In this document: in pieces, positions 1-57,769 of the stretch
How the letters are laid out: each line of letters starts with the position of its first letter
How positions within the stretch are numbered: position 1 is the first letter of the stretch
Assembly (NCBI GenBank): GCA_013397115.1
Contig: VWZW01004081.1
Span: 1,790,465-1,854,464, forward strand
Length of the DNA: 64,000 nt
Origin: Edolisoma coerulescens
Lineage: Eukaryota; Chordata; Aves; Passeriformes; Campephagidae
Direction of reading: 5' to 3'
The notes under the pieces: model-generated
The model's input: the letters and a program-made list of their open reading frames with translations, nothing else
Database searches by the model: none
Told to the model about the DNA's origin: nothing
Position numbers and translations under genes: made by a program

Positions 1-349
1 TCCGTAATGGAGCATGTCTACATTTTTAGCGTGTTACCCTCAGCTTGAATTTTCTTTTTAAAAAAATGTTTGGTTTACACATACATAGCACTGTGTTTAT
101 TACTTCAACACAGCAGTTTTATAGATGCAGCTCTCAAAAGAAATGAGCATTTCCCCAGATCCAGGTGTTTAAAAATGTGTCTGGTTATATCCTCCTCAGA
201 ACAGTAAAATGGAGTTGGTCCCATTGAAGTAGGAAGAGTATCAGGGTTCTTCTGTTAACAACACCAAAGCAGTCGCTGTGGTTTTGGTAGGGCCAAGTGA
301 CCTCATTGAGGTGGTTCTTGTTGGTCCGTGTGACAGGGATGCAGATGCT

Positions 350-454
350 GGGGGTGGCTGGCAGAGGGATGTGCTTTGGGATCAGGGGGTGGCTTGCAGA
401 GGCACGTGCTTCGGGACCGGGGGGTGGCTGACAGAGGGATGTGCCTCAGGACCA
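350..454. repeat. 35-bp minisatellite, three tandem copies
   Basis: Three consecutive 35-bp units start at 350, 385 and 420. Each begins GGGGGTGGCT and continues with a GCAGAGG or ACAGAGG core and a GTGC core. The copies differ from each other at several positions. The array is G-rich on the + strand and lies in an intron. Such arrays often vary in copy number between individuals. Confidence 0.9.
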
Positions 455-1820
455 GGATCTGTGTCCTCCCAGCGTCCTGCACCGAGCGGTTTGGGAAGGC
501 AGGGCTGCCACTGCTCTGGTCCTGACCACACAAATGCCATCACGTTTCCGTCTGGTGCTTGGAATAGGCAGACGGTCAGGCACATTTTCCACTTCTGAAA
601 TCCATCGTATTCCTTGGCACGTTTGCTGTTTGTCTGAGGTCCTGGGCTGGCTGGAATCCTCCCCATTCCAGATGGCCAGTTCCATCTTGTACTCAGGGCT
701 GTGACGACACCGTGTAAGCTCACGTAAACCAGCACACACTGCTCTCACTACCACTACGCACCATACCTTGACAATTAAACTGGTTTATTTATAGAAGCAA
801 TAGATTGTTTCCCTGTGTCTGAGCAGGCTTTTCTCCTAAAGGCTTCGTCCACTGTGTTTTGGTTAAATTTCATGCTAGAAATGTACATAAAGAGTAATCA
901 TATATACAATTCCCATTGATTTGAGTGAGAATTCCTACTTCCCTTGAGATATTTTGAATTTCCTAATTTAAGTGAGTAGAGATCTGCCATTTCTGCCTCC
1001 TACATTAAAGTTCAGTAAAACATCTTGACTTATAAACAGGATGGAAAGGAAACTGCAAAGGTCATGTGCTTATAGGCTTCCCTAAATAGAAATGGATGTA
1101 AATCATGTTCTTTGGGAATTTTTGTGATTAACTTTCAGGTTGTTAGAAGACAGAACGTAGGTGACAATTTTTAAATTTTTTAAGGACCTGAGTCTCTTAT
1201 TGTATTGTTCCCACCATTTTCCTTGCAGAAGAAATATTTTAACAGTCTTATGACTATGTTGTCATTTGTTTAGCTTAAGCAACTCAAGAATTATTAAAAT
1301 GCATTGGGTTATAAATTATGTGGATTGCTAGCTCATTTATATTATCTGTCATCAGATAAAACATGTAATTAGATTTGTGGATAGAAAGTAGTTAAACAAT
1401 CTGAGGAGGAAAACACTAGTCTCAAAAATATTTAAATCATAAACCTCCTCCTGGTGATCTGGAAATGGAAGGAAATGTGGGTTAATTTAGAAGGGATATT
1501 TTATAATAGTAAATAAGCTGGCAATTTTCATGTGCAATGGGATTTGCTTTCTTAAACCTACCCAACAGTTGGCATTACTAAAGCAGGATGAAATAGTTAT
1601 TTCTAATGAGAAGTATTCCTAATAAAAATTCTTACTAAAAATGTGGTTTGGTCTGGCTCTGATGGAACTCTGGGTAAAAGCTTTCACAATGGCTTTTCAA
1701 TGTATAAGAACAGAAGAGTCTTCTCTTTGGGAAGATACAGAAATAACATTATGATATTTTGGTTATTGGTCAGATGTGAGTGTGGATTAGGGTTTTTGTT
1801 TGGGGTTGGTGGGTTGGTTC

Positions 1821-1822
1821 AT

Positions 1823-1857
<35 letters not shown>

Positions 1858-1874
1858 TGTATTTATTTATTTAT
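1821..1874. repeat. (ATTT)n tetranucleotide microsatellite
   Basis: A run of about 13 ATTT units is interrupted once by an ATGT unit near 1857-1860. It is intronic and transcribed as AUUU repeats in the GRIN2A pre-mRNA. Confidence 0.95.
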
Positions 1875-2253
1875 AATAGTTTTCTGTTACTTCAAATGGG
1901 TCCTGGTTACAAATAGAGTATCTGGTTGCTGTTCTGGCTCAAATAGAAATGCTGAATGTCAAATTTCAGTGCACCTATAGCCAGGTGATAGGTCGTGTTA
2001 ACTGATGACATCCAGTCTGTATAAAACAGTTACCTATTAAAATAATGTTACCTTTTTTATCTTTACCCCTGTGCATTTTCTCATTTCATGCAATTACTAA
2101 TGAATTTTAAAGTAATTTTAACGACAAAACCCCAAAGCAACTGTCCTGGCCATGTAATTCCCTGTACCTGTGTCCCATCCCGTTTAATATCGGATCCCCT
2201 TTGTCAAACACCAGCAAGCAGCTCTCAGCAGCCTGTGGATCTCGTCCTTTCAG

Positions 2254-47312
<45,059 letters not shown>

Positions 47313-48239
47313 ATTTTCCATGAACACTTTATCTATAGGGAAAGAATAGTTGCCACCATCTTAGAGGGAGAATTTTTCCTTTAACAGTATCCTGCCCTGG
47401 TAAATGATACGTAAACCTCTCCCTTTCCCAATGTACTTTTGTACATGAATAGGTAAACTGGTATGCTCTGAACTATCCTTTTAAAATATGTCTTGTTGAA
47501 AAGGATAAAAAATAGCCATTTATGTATGCTTTATATATAAATGGCAAGTTGTACTGAAATAGCCCCAGTATATGTTGGCAACTATGCTGTTTTGTACCTA
47601 ATTATTTTACTATTTCGGTTATTCTAATTTATGTTGCTAAGCATCATTCAATGTACTTTTGTCCTTAGAAATGTTTAATGATTTTCTAGTACTGGATAAG
47701 CAATATGGTATGCATGTAGTATGACACAGACCACAAGAAATAGGGATGCATTTGCACAGATTAAAAAGTAAGACTCTAAAAGAGAACAGAAAGCTAAGAC
47801 TTCCAAAAATATATTTTAGCTTCATAATCATTTTCAAAGCCAAATAATAATTAAAAAAAACCCCAAACCCCAGGACCTTAATAAGTAAAATACAGTGTGT
47901 TAGCACAAAATTAGTATGTTCCTTCTAGACTGACAGACAGTAGATGGGAAGGCAGTAACCCCAAACATGTGAACTGCTGTGTACCAAAAGGAAGCCCCAT
48001 GGATATTGGTTAATGTTCATGTACAAATGCTTTTCTTATATTGCACATGCACTTACCATTACAAAGTAAATTCATTGAAGAGTTTGCAGTAATCTTGTCA
48101 GAAATTTCACAGCTGCCTAATCCAGAGTATATATTTTTAGATATCACTGTATGGCACTTACTATGGAGCTGTGGACTTTATTAGTAACCTTGAGGCCTAA
48201 TATGTACGTAAGTTTGCATTTGCCCCTTACTGGTGATTA

Positions 48240-48246
48240 CTCAGGG
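48240..48246 (+). promoter_or_regulatory. GRIN2A: Candidate miR-125 seed match in 3' UTR
   Basis: CTCAGGG is complementary to miR-125 bases 2-8 (a 7mer site). GluN2A mRNA is a reported miR-125b target in mammals. Whether this is the same site was not tested. Confidence 0.45.
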
Positions 48247-48683
48247 CTGTATAGTATTTCTTTTATTCTTCCACTTCCCAAACCAAATCCCAACCCACTG
48301 TAGTTCTTTGTTCATAGTGTATTAGTGACAACTAATTAATTGTATATTAATAGTATTAAAGCTGTTAATACAGTATCAAACACCAACAGCCATAAGTTCA
48401 GTGTGATCAGTGAGGAGCGCGGTACCATTTATTTGCATACACAGGGAAGGATTAACACCTTTGGAAGGACGTCTTCCTTCCACAGTATTGTGCATATTTG
48501 TTGAACATCAGACCATTTTTCTAACCTCCCCAATCAAGTCTGTTATATAAACTGAATATATCCACACGTTACTGAGAAACAGTATCTTTATTATCACTTA
48601 CTGATATACAAAGGTATTCACATAAAAGGGATGCATTGTTATATGACTTTTCCTTCTATAAATGTCAATCAGATTATTTCACA

Positions 48684-48689
48684 AATAAA
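48684..48689 (+). terminator. GRIN2A: Possible proximal poly(A) signal
   Basis: AATAAA about 1.37 kb after the stop codon. The following sequence has only a modest U/GU content, so use of this site is uncertain. A short-UTR GRIN2A transcript would end just after it. Confidence 0.3.
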
Positions 48690-49200
48690 ATGTCTGCTAC
48701 ACACCCCTCCTTACCCTCCCTGGAAGAAAAAAACCCACTAGATTTTAACCATAAGGGAGCATGAAAGGGAAGAGAGGAAGCCTTTCAGGAGAAGAGTGTA
48801 CAGCTGTAAATTTAATTTCAACTAAAGAAGTAAATATAATTGCTAATACATTTAACCACTGAAAGTGTTCCTGAGGTGGTGCTCTCCCATTTTCCTGCTA
48901 CTCTGAGAATTGCTTTAGGATTTTGTGTAGAGGAAATTTAGATTATTCAAGCATTATTCCCTCAATTTCACTGAAGAACAGTGAGCAGGGAAACCATTAC
49001 CACTGTGAATTGGAAAGTGTGAATATTACCCTAGCTTTTCTCTAAACTGAAACTCTTTTCAGCAGAATCGTGCCTGTCACCTGTAATTGAAGCATGTGCA
49101 TGCCAGAGGTGCAGTATGCAAGGTGTTTAATTTAGAGCAGCATACTGCAGAGCAGAGTTGCAAATGGGAGATAATATAAATGATGCGGAGGGATAGTCAA

Positions 49201-49206
49201 AATAAA
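49201..49206 (+). terminator. GRIN2A: Possible proximal poly(A) signal
   Basis: AATAAA about 1.9 kb after the stop codon, followed within 40 bp by a T-rich tract that could act as a downstream element. Use is unproven. Confidence 0.35.
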
Positions 49207-51590
49207 GCTTCTTGAATTTTGTTTACGGCTTTTTTTTTTATTAAACAGGTTTAAACTGACTTTGACTATCGAAGTCCAGAATGAGTTCTTGGTATTTGAA
49301 ATTGTATTTGTATCTTCACCATGATAGTGAAGGATGATATTTTTTTAAGGAATGAAATGTAATAACATTTGGGCTTCCGAATCTCTTTCCAGCTTCCAAA
49401 AATCTCCGTATACTTTATTATAGGTGTGATCAGAAAGCATTTCTATGGGTATCTCTATGCAGTTCAGGTAAAAATATGTTTTGGGTATTCTTTCTTCAAC
49501 ATTTGGTCATAATTATTGGCCATGATTCACATGGAATGCTTTCTGATTCCTCACTGGAGGGAGTTTTTATAAACAGCAGTTCCTTACCTGCCCTTAGAGA
49601 GACTCAGAATTCTTAGGAATAGCTGTGTGAGCTAAGCAGGGTTAAGATGTCTGTGGGATGAACACTACTTGTCATGACCCCAAGCCTTTTCCCAAAGACA
49701 CTAGTATGCTTTGCTCTTAAGTCGTCAGGAGGGCAAATGCACTGAAGGCGTAATGTTGTAATGAGTATAATAAGAATATTTCAGGCAAATTTTAATATCC
49801 AATCCAAATCATAGTATATTAACTAAAATCTGAAGTTTTTTGAATTACCTGGTGTGTTTCAGCAGATATGATATTTGCTGATGTCATGCCAAATCCTGCC
49901 ATGGAAGTTGCTGAGCATTTTACCAAGTAAATCATAAAACTCAGTGGTGGCTCTTGTCTTTCACATCATCATAAAGCTCTCAAAGTATTTGTTGATGGCT
50001 CCAAGTCTTTTGTATCATCATCTCTATCTAACCAGACACACATAGTTCAATATTTATACAAGTACTGTATGTGAAGTTGTGGAAAAGAAAAATTCCCATT
50101 TACATTTTCTCTCTTGAGATTCAGTTGTAAACATCCTCAACCCAGGTGGATTTATCTTTCTGTGAAATGCACAAGCAAATTAGCTACAATGAAATATATT
50201 GCAGTGTTTGCTTTTTCTGATTTGAGCAGATTTCTGGTGACTCTAGAGATTTATTATTATTATCTGCAATATTCAATACAGCCACCTGCCCTAAACCAAA
50301 ATAAAGAGGCAGAGGGAAGACTTGATAATGTTGCACAGCAGTTGTTCACATGGAAATATAAGATGCTGCCATAAAGGAGGAAAAAACCCCACCAGATACT
50401 GAAAGTAGAGGGAGTAAGAGTCTGCATGCATTTGTTGTTTTGATCTTGGCATAAATCCGAGTCGATACAGGGGAAGGAGAGCTGAGGCAGGGCTGTAGGC
50501 AGTAGCCGGTGCGGTTGCAGATGTGCTCGTGTAAAGAAGAAGCAGCTGAGAAGTTGAAGAAAAATCTTCAACAGAGCCACAAGCCACAGCTTGTGAGGCT
50601 CAGCCGTAGAGCGCGTGGAATTCTGAATTTTGCCTGAGCTTTGTTGATATATTTGCACTGACTTTCAATTAAACTGAGATCAAGACTTTCTGTATTTCCC
50701 TCTCTCTCACTCTAGCTGCTGCTATACTTGAAGAGGAGAAAAGAATCTTCCTGCATAAGTGGCCATCCTTTCTGTACCTTTCTGGATGGTGCTGGTGACT
50801 TGTTACATTTTCCTGATTACAGCTCTAGCAGTTTGTTGGTCATTCCTATCACCAAGATTTCCTGTGACTCCAGCTGGAACTGAATCAGGCTGTAAATGAT
50901 ATGAGCTGTTCTTGGTAGCATGTCCTGTAGTGTTACACTGCTCCTGGATGACACCTTTTATGGAGGCAGGATATTGAATTGCTGAGGAATGCAGTAGGTA
51001 CATGGAGGTAAAAACAGCTACATAGACATACCTGCCTCTTGCTTTTTTTCTCTTTTAAAGATATTGTAGAATTTCTTCATGTTTTTGTCTTTCCCTTTTC
51101 ACCACAGTGAATTTTCCTTTTTTCTCTCAAATAGATTTTGTGTTCTGCTTGTGTTTCTTAGAACAGTGTAGCCACCCACTAATTTAAAAGCATGGAAATA
51201 AGATATTTTAATATATAAGATAAAATTAAGGAAAATTAAGAGATCTTGCATTTCTGGAAAATTTATTTTAATGTTTTTGCAGCTTTTGCTCAGAATTCAT
51301 TACTCTGCTTTCTAAGAAGCTTTGTTAGGAGAAAGAGTGCTGTGGACAAACAGAAATGAAATCACCACCAGCTCACTGTGTTTTGGCAGCATCTCATAAA
51401 TACATGTCTCTTTATGATCTTTCAGGAACACTTAAGAGGTGAAATAAGGCTCACAAGGGAAATCAGGTGTTGTTTGTTTTTCCTGATGAAAGCAAATCTT
51501 TTTATACAGTTTTAAAGGAAGCAAAGGCTGGAGCTGTGTGTGTAGCTTTGGGTTTCTGTGCTGGAAGGCAAAGCTCTTTTGTTACCAGTG

Positions 51591-51609
51591 GAGAGAGAGA
51601 GAGAGAGAA
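51591..51609. repeat. (GA)n microsatellite in 3' UTR
   Basis: A short GA dinucleotide run followed by purine-rich AAGCAAGAG-type sequence, within the long 3' UTR. Confidence 0.85.
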
Positions 51610-53077
51610 AGCAAGAGAAAGCAAGCTCCCTCTGGATGGAAGTTCAGAGGACTGAGGGCTTGGGAGCACTTATATGGGGGATGTGTCCAGAAAGATAGTA
51701 CCTCTCTCTGTTGACTTGTTAGAAAGTATAGGCTCCTAACTCAGATATCTCTGTTAGGTGGGCTTAGAAAAGCAATGGTCTGTTTATCCCCAGCCTCCAA
51801 AATCTGCCAGGTAAATCTGCAAGTGAGTACCAGTTTCAGCCTTGGAGGTGTTACAGGTTCCTGTGCTCATGCAAATAGGTTTTTTTTGTGGGGTTTGCAG
51901 TACCCCATGCGTAGTTGGGATAATCGTTTGCTTAATACCATGTGACTACCCAGCATGGGAGAAAAGTGTCAGAATCTATTCCGTGTAGAATAACTTGCTA
52001 TTTTCATATTTCTGCAGTGTAGCATATGCACCTTAGAGATGGGGAAGATTTTGATACTCTTCCCTCCCTTGCTGGGTTTATCAATGTAGAACAGAAATTA
52101 TGTCTCAAATCCAAGGGTCTGAGAATCTGCCTGGATTTAGGAGGAATTCAAGAGGTGAATTTTTTTTTGTTGTTTTACATTGCATTTAAAATGTTTAATA
52201 TATAAAACCTATTGAAAACAGAACTTCTATGAAAAAACCCTCTCCTAGTTAATATAAAAGAATAACTATCCTGTGGCTTGGCTAGATTGTGTCAAGTGTT
52301 AATCATCACATTGTGTGCTTCTTTCAAGATGAATGTCATACATTCCCTTGCCAAACTTACCCAGCTCTGGTCCTATCTTAACTCAAAAGTCCTTTTAAAG
52401 CAGATACCTTTCCTGTGTAGGGCAGTCTGGTTTGCAACATAAAAACAGTTTTCCAGTGATAGACTTAAATTATTTGCTTAGCAATGATTTTTTTTTTTAA
52501 TCTAAACTTCCTTCCTATTGAGAGCTGAGCCTTCCAAACTTAGCAGTGCTGAAGGAACTTCTGAAAGAACATAAAGGCCTTTCAAAGTGTGACTTACGAT
52601 ACAAGCCATTTCCCTGCCCAAACTCACCTGTTCTGTCTTATTTAAATGTCTTAGCAACATGTCAGCATTTGAGGGAGCTCAGTTTAATCACAGCTGTGTA
52701 TGTCTTTGTGGTATGGATATAAGTACAGACAGGAACGTGGTGTGATAGAGGAAAGGCTCAATGTGCTCTGGCTGGAGTCACCTGTGAAGCTGTGGTTAAA
52801 TGGGAGTAGCCTCACGACCGTCCTGTCTCTTCCATCTTTCTGATCATGCGGAGTCTCTGTCTGATGTGCACATGCTGTACATGATGTAAAACTCTGTGGA
52901 GATCCTCAGCTGTCATTGTGGAGCCGCTCCCATGCTCACCCCCATTCCCGTGTCACAGCAGTGTCTGTCAGAGGGGAGGTGGCTGCTTGTGCTCTCTGGT
53001 GTCTTTACCTGACTCAAGGGGAGCTGCAATCCTGCCCTGCTTCTCCCTGCTCTGCTGGGGAGGGTTACTGCACTCTC

Positions 53078-53085
53078 TGTAAATA
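53078..53085 (+). promoter_or_regulatory. GRIN2A: Pumilio-type site TGTAAATA
   Basis: Exact match to the UGUANAUA Pumilio response element, in the middle of the 3' UTR. Confidence 0.4.
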
Positions 53086-56000
53086 AGCTCTTCATTTATT
53101 TTCCTCACTCAAGCTTTAACTTTTTTTTTCCCCTGCTTCTCTCGACCTGTGTACAGAGTATGTGCTCTAAAAATATGTGCTCTTCCAAAGTCCTGCAACT
53201 TTGGAAGCCAGGAATACAGGTGTGCATCACCCTGCAATGCAGTTAAAATGCACTTGGTTCTCCTCGTGGGATCATGAGCTTTTGTGTTCCATACTGCAGA
53301 ATGTATCTGCCATGATTGAAACAGGTTTTTTTTTAATTTCTGCCATTCTAACAGCTGTAAGAATCCACTGCTGATTTTTTGATGATTTTGTCATATCTAT
53401 AATTTAAGAACCAGAAATAATATAAGTAAAAATAAGTTACCTCACTTTTTACCAGGTTTTTGTTGTTTTGCGCTTAAATGACAATTTTTACTCCTTTTGC
53501 TTAATTCTTTACCTGTATTGAAAACAAGGCTAAATTAGTAGAGAATATAGCCATGCTGTAACATTGTCATGCAATACCTTTATTAATAGATAACCACACT
53601 AAATATAGTATTACATATTTAAAAGAGAGATGGTTTCGACTCTCCAACTCTTAAAAAGTAGTGGTGATAAGCAGTTATACTCCTAGATGTTTTGTCCTTT
53701 CCCTTTTGTATTAGTATTTGTTTTCACTAATATATTTCAAAAATTATATTTCTGTGCACGTTAGAAAACTGTGAAAATAAATACCAATAAATATTGTGAT
53801 ACTTATTCAGTGCACTGTAAAGTTCCAAGTGAGATGATACTTAGCTTGGGAATTGACGAAAGTTTCCTCACTTCTCAGAAATGGTACTAAGCTTTAATGT
53901 GGGAATATGATAATATTTACAGTGACATGAAATTTTAATGGAGAATGTCTTGTTTTGCACTTCTGGTACTATTAGAAGAAATGATATGTTTTTCTCAGCA
54001 AATGCATTATGAGATTACATTTTTAAATTTGTTTTGTGCATTGCAGTACATAAGAATAACCGCTTTGAAGAGATTTGTGTTACATCATTACTACAGCATA
54101 CTTTTGTCTGATAATTTTTTCCTGAGCCCGTTTAATAATGGTGTTTAATGGCAAAAACCTTTTGGGAATGTATTTTGGCTTCTGTCTCACATTGCAAACC
54201 CTGAACTTGGACTCGTAGTGATGCAGTCGAAGGCCCTGACGAGGCTGCTCTGCCTTTCCACGCTCCTGGGGACGGGGACCTTCCTTGTTCCCAGCTGGGA
54301 CAAGATTAGAGGAGTCCAGAACACTTTTGGAGGATGTGCTTTGCAACAATAGAAGTGTTAATGATCTTCAAAAGTGAAAATAAAAAGAAATTGGAGGTTC
54401 ACAGTTAGCCACACTAGTCGGGGGGATCTGTGACAGGGGTCTGCAGTTTCTGGAGGAGATGATAATTTTTAACTAAAGTAATTTGAATTCTACTTAAGTT
54501 TCTGAAAGTAACTGAAAAAGCGTGAGTTTTCTTTTTCTTTTAAAGCCAAAGTCTTTACGTTTTCATATGAGATTTCACAGGAAAATGGGCCAAAGAATAC
54601 AATTAAATATGCAAATGGTTAATCCTATGGAAAAGGGTATCCTGTTATCTTGGTATGCACAAGCATATTAATGGTAATAGGAACAATGTGTGTAATTTTC
54701 CTGTATATTGCTATGTAGGTTGCACTATTTTGAATGACACAAGCCTGATATTTTAATTACCAAATACCATAAGTTGCTGTTTATTAGTAGTTTAAACTTG
54801 TTAACCTAAATATATATACAGTATACACAGGCGTGCGTGCATACACCTTCCAACCCAGTCATGCGTGAGTAATCTCCCAAAGCCGTGGGACACATTTCAG
54901 CAGTGCTTTATTTTAGGTGGTTTCCTTCTCTCCTTTCCAAACCTCCCACATCTAGAAATCCTCTAGCAGCATTTATTGTAGTGTTTGATACCTGTTACAG
55001 AAGGGGCTAAAGGACTTGTTTGGGTCAGGGTTGCTTTGTGCTAGGACACATGAAAACATGTCAGCGAATTCCTGTCCAAAAGAGCTGGAATCGATGCTTG
55101 CTGTAATAACCAAGTCATAGGAAAAGGATGGCTTTTCATACTGGTTTGAAAAATCTTGGCCAGAGAGGCTCTGTTGGCCTGGTGACTGACCTTAAACTCA
55201 GCAGCAGCTCATGTGATCCACATCTGGTCCTTAAACTTGTTACTTAAGGCAGCTGAGGAAGGATACCTCCAGAACAAAATTCCCAGGGAAGAGCAGCTGG
55301 TGTGTGCACCAGTGGCCGCCCATGTGTTCTCCCATGCAGACTGGGCAGGTTCTAAAACGGGTTTTGCATGCCAGGCAGGATTCAGCAGAGGTGGGTAAGG
55401 CACAATCACTTCTCTCCATGCACAGGCTTTTGTGCTTTCTAGTACTGGTGATGTGGGGATTTCCACCAAGGGATGAGTGTGGTATTAGGCTTCTTTTCTA
55501 AATTTATACTGCTCTAACTAAAACTTATAACAAAAAAATACCTTGGAATCATTTGTTGGAAGTAATCCCTGAGTTTTTTCTGAAAGGGAACATTGGATAA
55601 TTACGAATTTTTCCACCTTAACCAAGAAACACTAAATTCTGTAGGGTCAGATTTTGTCTACTGCTCATTGCAAGTGTGTTTTGGAGCAGAACTTGGTTTC
55701 AAGTTCTTCATCTGCAAGAAGAAAATTTTGCTTAGCTTATTATTACCTGGTCTAGGTTTGGATTCCAAATGTGGACAAAACACCTCTTGACTTAAATGGA
55801 GATGTGTGAGAGAGTGATGGGAGAGCAGATCCTTAGTGTAGTTCATGCTCAGATTTTAAAAATCCCCAACGAAACCTCATGTTGCAAAGGTTTGGAAATT
55901 GCATCATGTAAAATTGAGTGCAGCTAGGAAGGAAACCAGTGCAATTTCAGTAAGAGCTGTTTGCAGTTTATACTTGATATCAGGTATAATATTTGAAATA

Positions 56001-56480
56001 GTCTTCCTCATTTCAGAACATCCATTTTGCAGCAATGAAGAGCAGCCTGGTCTCTCTGTCTTCACACCTCACACCCACGTGCACGGTGGATCTCGTGCCT
56101 TCCCTGCTGAAACCAGGAGGCACAAACAGAATTCATTAATGTGTTAGGCAAACTCCTACCTGATTCTTAACTCATTACTTCATTTTTATGCAAAATTTGC
56201 ATCCATACATTTCAGGGTCTCAGAAGCACTTCACCCGTGAGTTAATCATGTTGATTTTAATTCATTGGATTCAAATTCACACTAAACCTGAAGGGCATTT
56301 TGTGCTTCCTTTCATCCTGTTTAAGGATATTTGTGGGCTTAGATGAAACACAAATATTTCTGTGCTGCTAAACAAAACCCACCAGAAATATTTTAAAGTC
56401 TCAAATTACACTTTGAAAAACATTTTTTACCTGTTTACTTGAATAATGTCAATTTAATGTGTTGTCCTGATCAGTTTTTG

Positions 56481-56527
56481 TACATATACATGTATATATA
56501 TAAGCTATATATAAATATGTATATGTA
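56481..56527 (+). repeat. GRIN2A: AT-rich imperfect inverted repeat with a Pumilio-type site
   Basis: TACATATA (56481-56488) is the reverse complement of TATATGTA (56520-56527), with further AT pairing toward an AGCT centre. TGTATATA at 56491-56498 matches UGUANAUA. The segment could fold in the mRNA 3' UTR, or may simply be a decayed AT microsatellite. Confidence 0.5.
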
Positions 56528-57681
56528 TAAAGTTTTGGGGGAGAATGAGGGGCAAGACAGAAATCCAGTGTTGTGACAAAGATTCTACAATCATTTATTA
56601 ACAGTTTCAAGTAATGTATTGTTTTGAGTTTGATTAGAAGTTATTTGCAGCTGAACAGTGAAAAATGAAATGCAACTAAGAAAATGAGAATTCACAATAT
56701 TAACTTAGGATTTTGCTCACAAAGAAAATCAGTTACTAGTACAGTTGGAAGAATATTCTTTTTTTGATGGGGGAAAAGAACTCCAGGTGTAATAGTTTGT
56801 ACTGATTACATGGAGCACTAACCTACGTTGCACTAGGAGAAATTTGCATGCCAAAAATAAAACTTTACTAGAAATCTTGGAACCATTCGATTCCATACAC
56901 AGTAAATTAAAAAGCCTATCACTTCTGTTATTTACTAGTGCAATTTGCTGTAACACTCTCAAAAGTCTCATGCTTCAAACCAAAGGGTAAGTCACAAATT
57001 TCTGATTACTAGCAAAGAATAGTAGAAATTTGAAGAGCTCTTAACACCTGGGGAAATAAATCAGGATGTTAGAGTAGAAATAAAAGAATATTGGTGAAAT
57101 GGAATCAACCATAAAATAGTCAATTTTTAAGAGAATCCAAAATTTCATTGTAAAATTCACAGTCTAATGGATTCTTCAAAAGAAAGGGTTTGGGGAAAAA
57201 GAGTATATTTAAAATCTAGTTTTGACATTCCAATTACTGCCCGTTTTATTAGCTAGGTTTAGCAAAGTGAGATGAGTTTTAACACATGCAGTTTCAGCTG
57301 CTGTGTGGCGCAGACACGTGAACACCCAGCTCCCCCTGCACCCTCTGTCCCTTCCTCTGAGAGCCTGCGGTGGCTGGAGCTGCCCCAGAGCACCCAGTGC
57401 AGCGTGGAGGAACTGGGATCACACACTTCTCTCCTGTGTTCACATACTGTCTCACTGCAGTTCACCCTGACCATATTCTAACCCAGTGCATGACTGAGTG
57501 CTAATACTGTATAAATATTTTGAAACATATCTTAAAAAAAAATGTTTGCTTCAAACTTTTTATGATAGAGAAATATATAATTATTATGGTTGTCTTACAA
57601 ATTGTATTGTGTTCATTTTTTGTTAAATATGTAGAAAAACATTAAGGGAATGGGGGACTTGAATGTCTGTGTGTACTGAAA

Positions 57682-57743
57682 TGTATATAACTATTTGGAA
57701 GAACACATGTGCCAAGTATAACATGATGTAAAAATTGTAAATA
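57682..57743 (+). promoter_or_regulatory. GRIN2A: Pair of Pumilio-type sites near the distal poly(A) signal
   Basis: TGTATATA (57682-57689) and TGTAAATA (57736-57743) both match UGUANAUA exactly and lie 75 and 21 bases before the AATAAA. Position close to the mRNA 3' end is typical for functional sites of this family. Confidence 0.5.
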
Positions 57744-57763
57744 TATGAAAAATTCATTTTTCT

Positions 57764-57769
57764 AATAAA
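57764..57769 (+). terminator. GRIN2A: Distal poly(A) signal of GRIN2A
   Basis: AATAAA in an AT-rich context, followed about 42-63 bases later by the U/GU-rich stretch TTCTTGTCTGTCTTCCTTG (57812-57830). Cleavage is expected near 57780-57795. This is the best-supported 3' end in the window. Sequence after it loses UTR character and no later signal is needed. Confidence 0.75.

Larger units (their letters stand above)
1..2253 (+). other. GRIN2A: 3' part of an upstream GRIN2A intron
   Basis: No coding exon is visible here. The segment is AT-rich intronic sequence ending in a pyrimidine-rich acceptor with CAG at 2251-2253. It holds a 35-bp minisatellite (350-454) inside a GC-richer patch (about 280-700) and an ATTT microsatellite (1821-1874). 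Open frames in the GC-rich patch run through the minisatellite on both strands, have no family resemblance and are not supported as genes. Confidence 0.85.

Noticed and set aside
278..754. Overlapping open frames on both strands near the start of the window
   Set aside because: They run through the minisatellite and a GC-rich intron patch, occur in several frames at once and show no protein family features.
54846..54866. CR1-like CCTTCCAACCCA string in the 3' UTR
   Set aside because: Only about a dozen bases match, with no flanking TGGACTCGATGATC block or terminal ATTCTGTG repeats.
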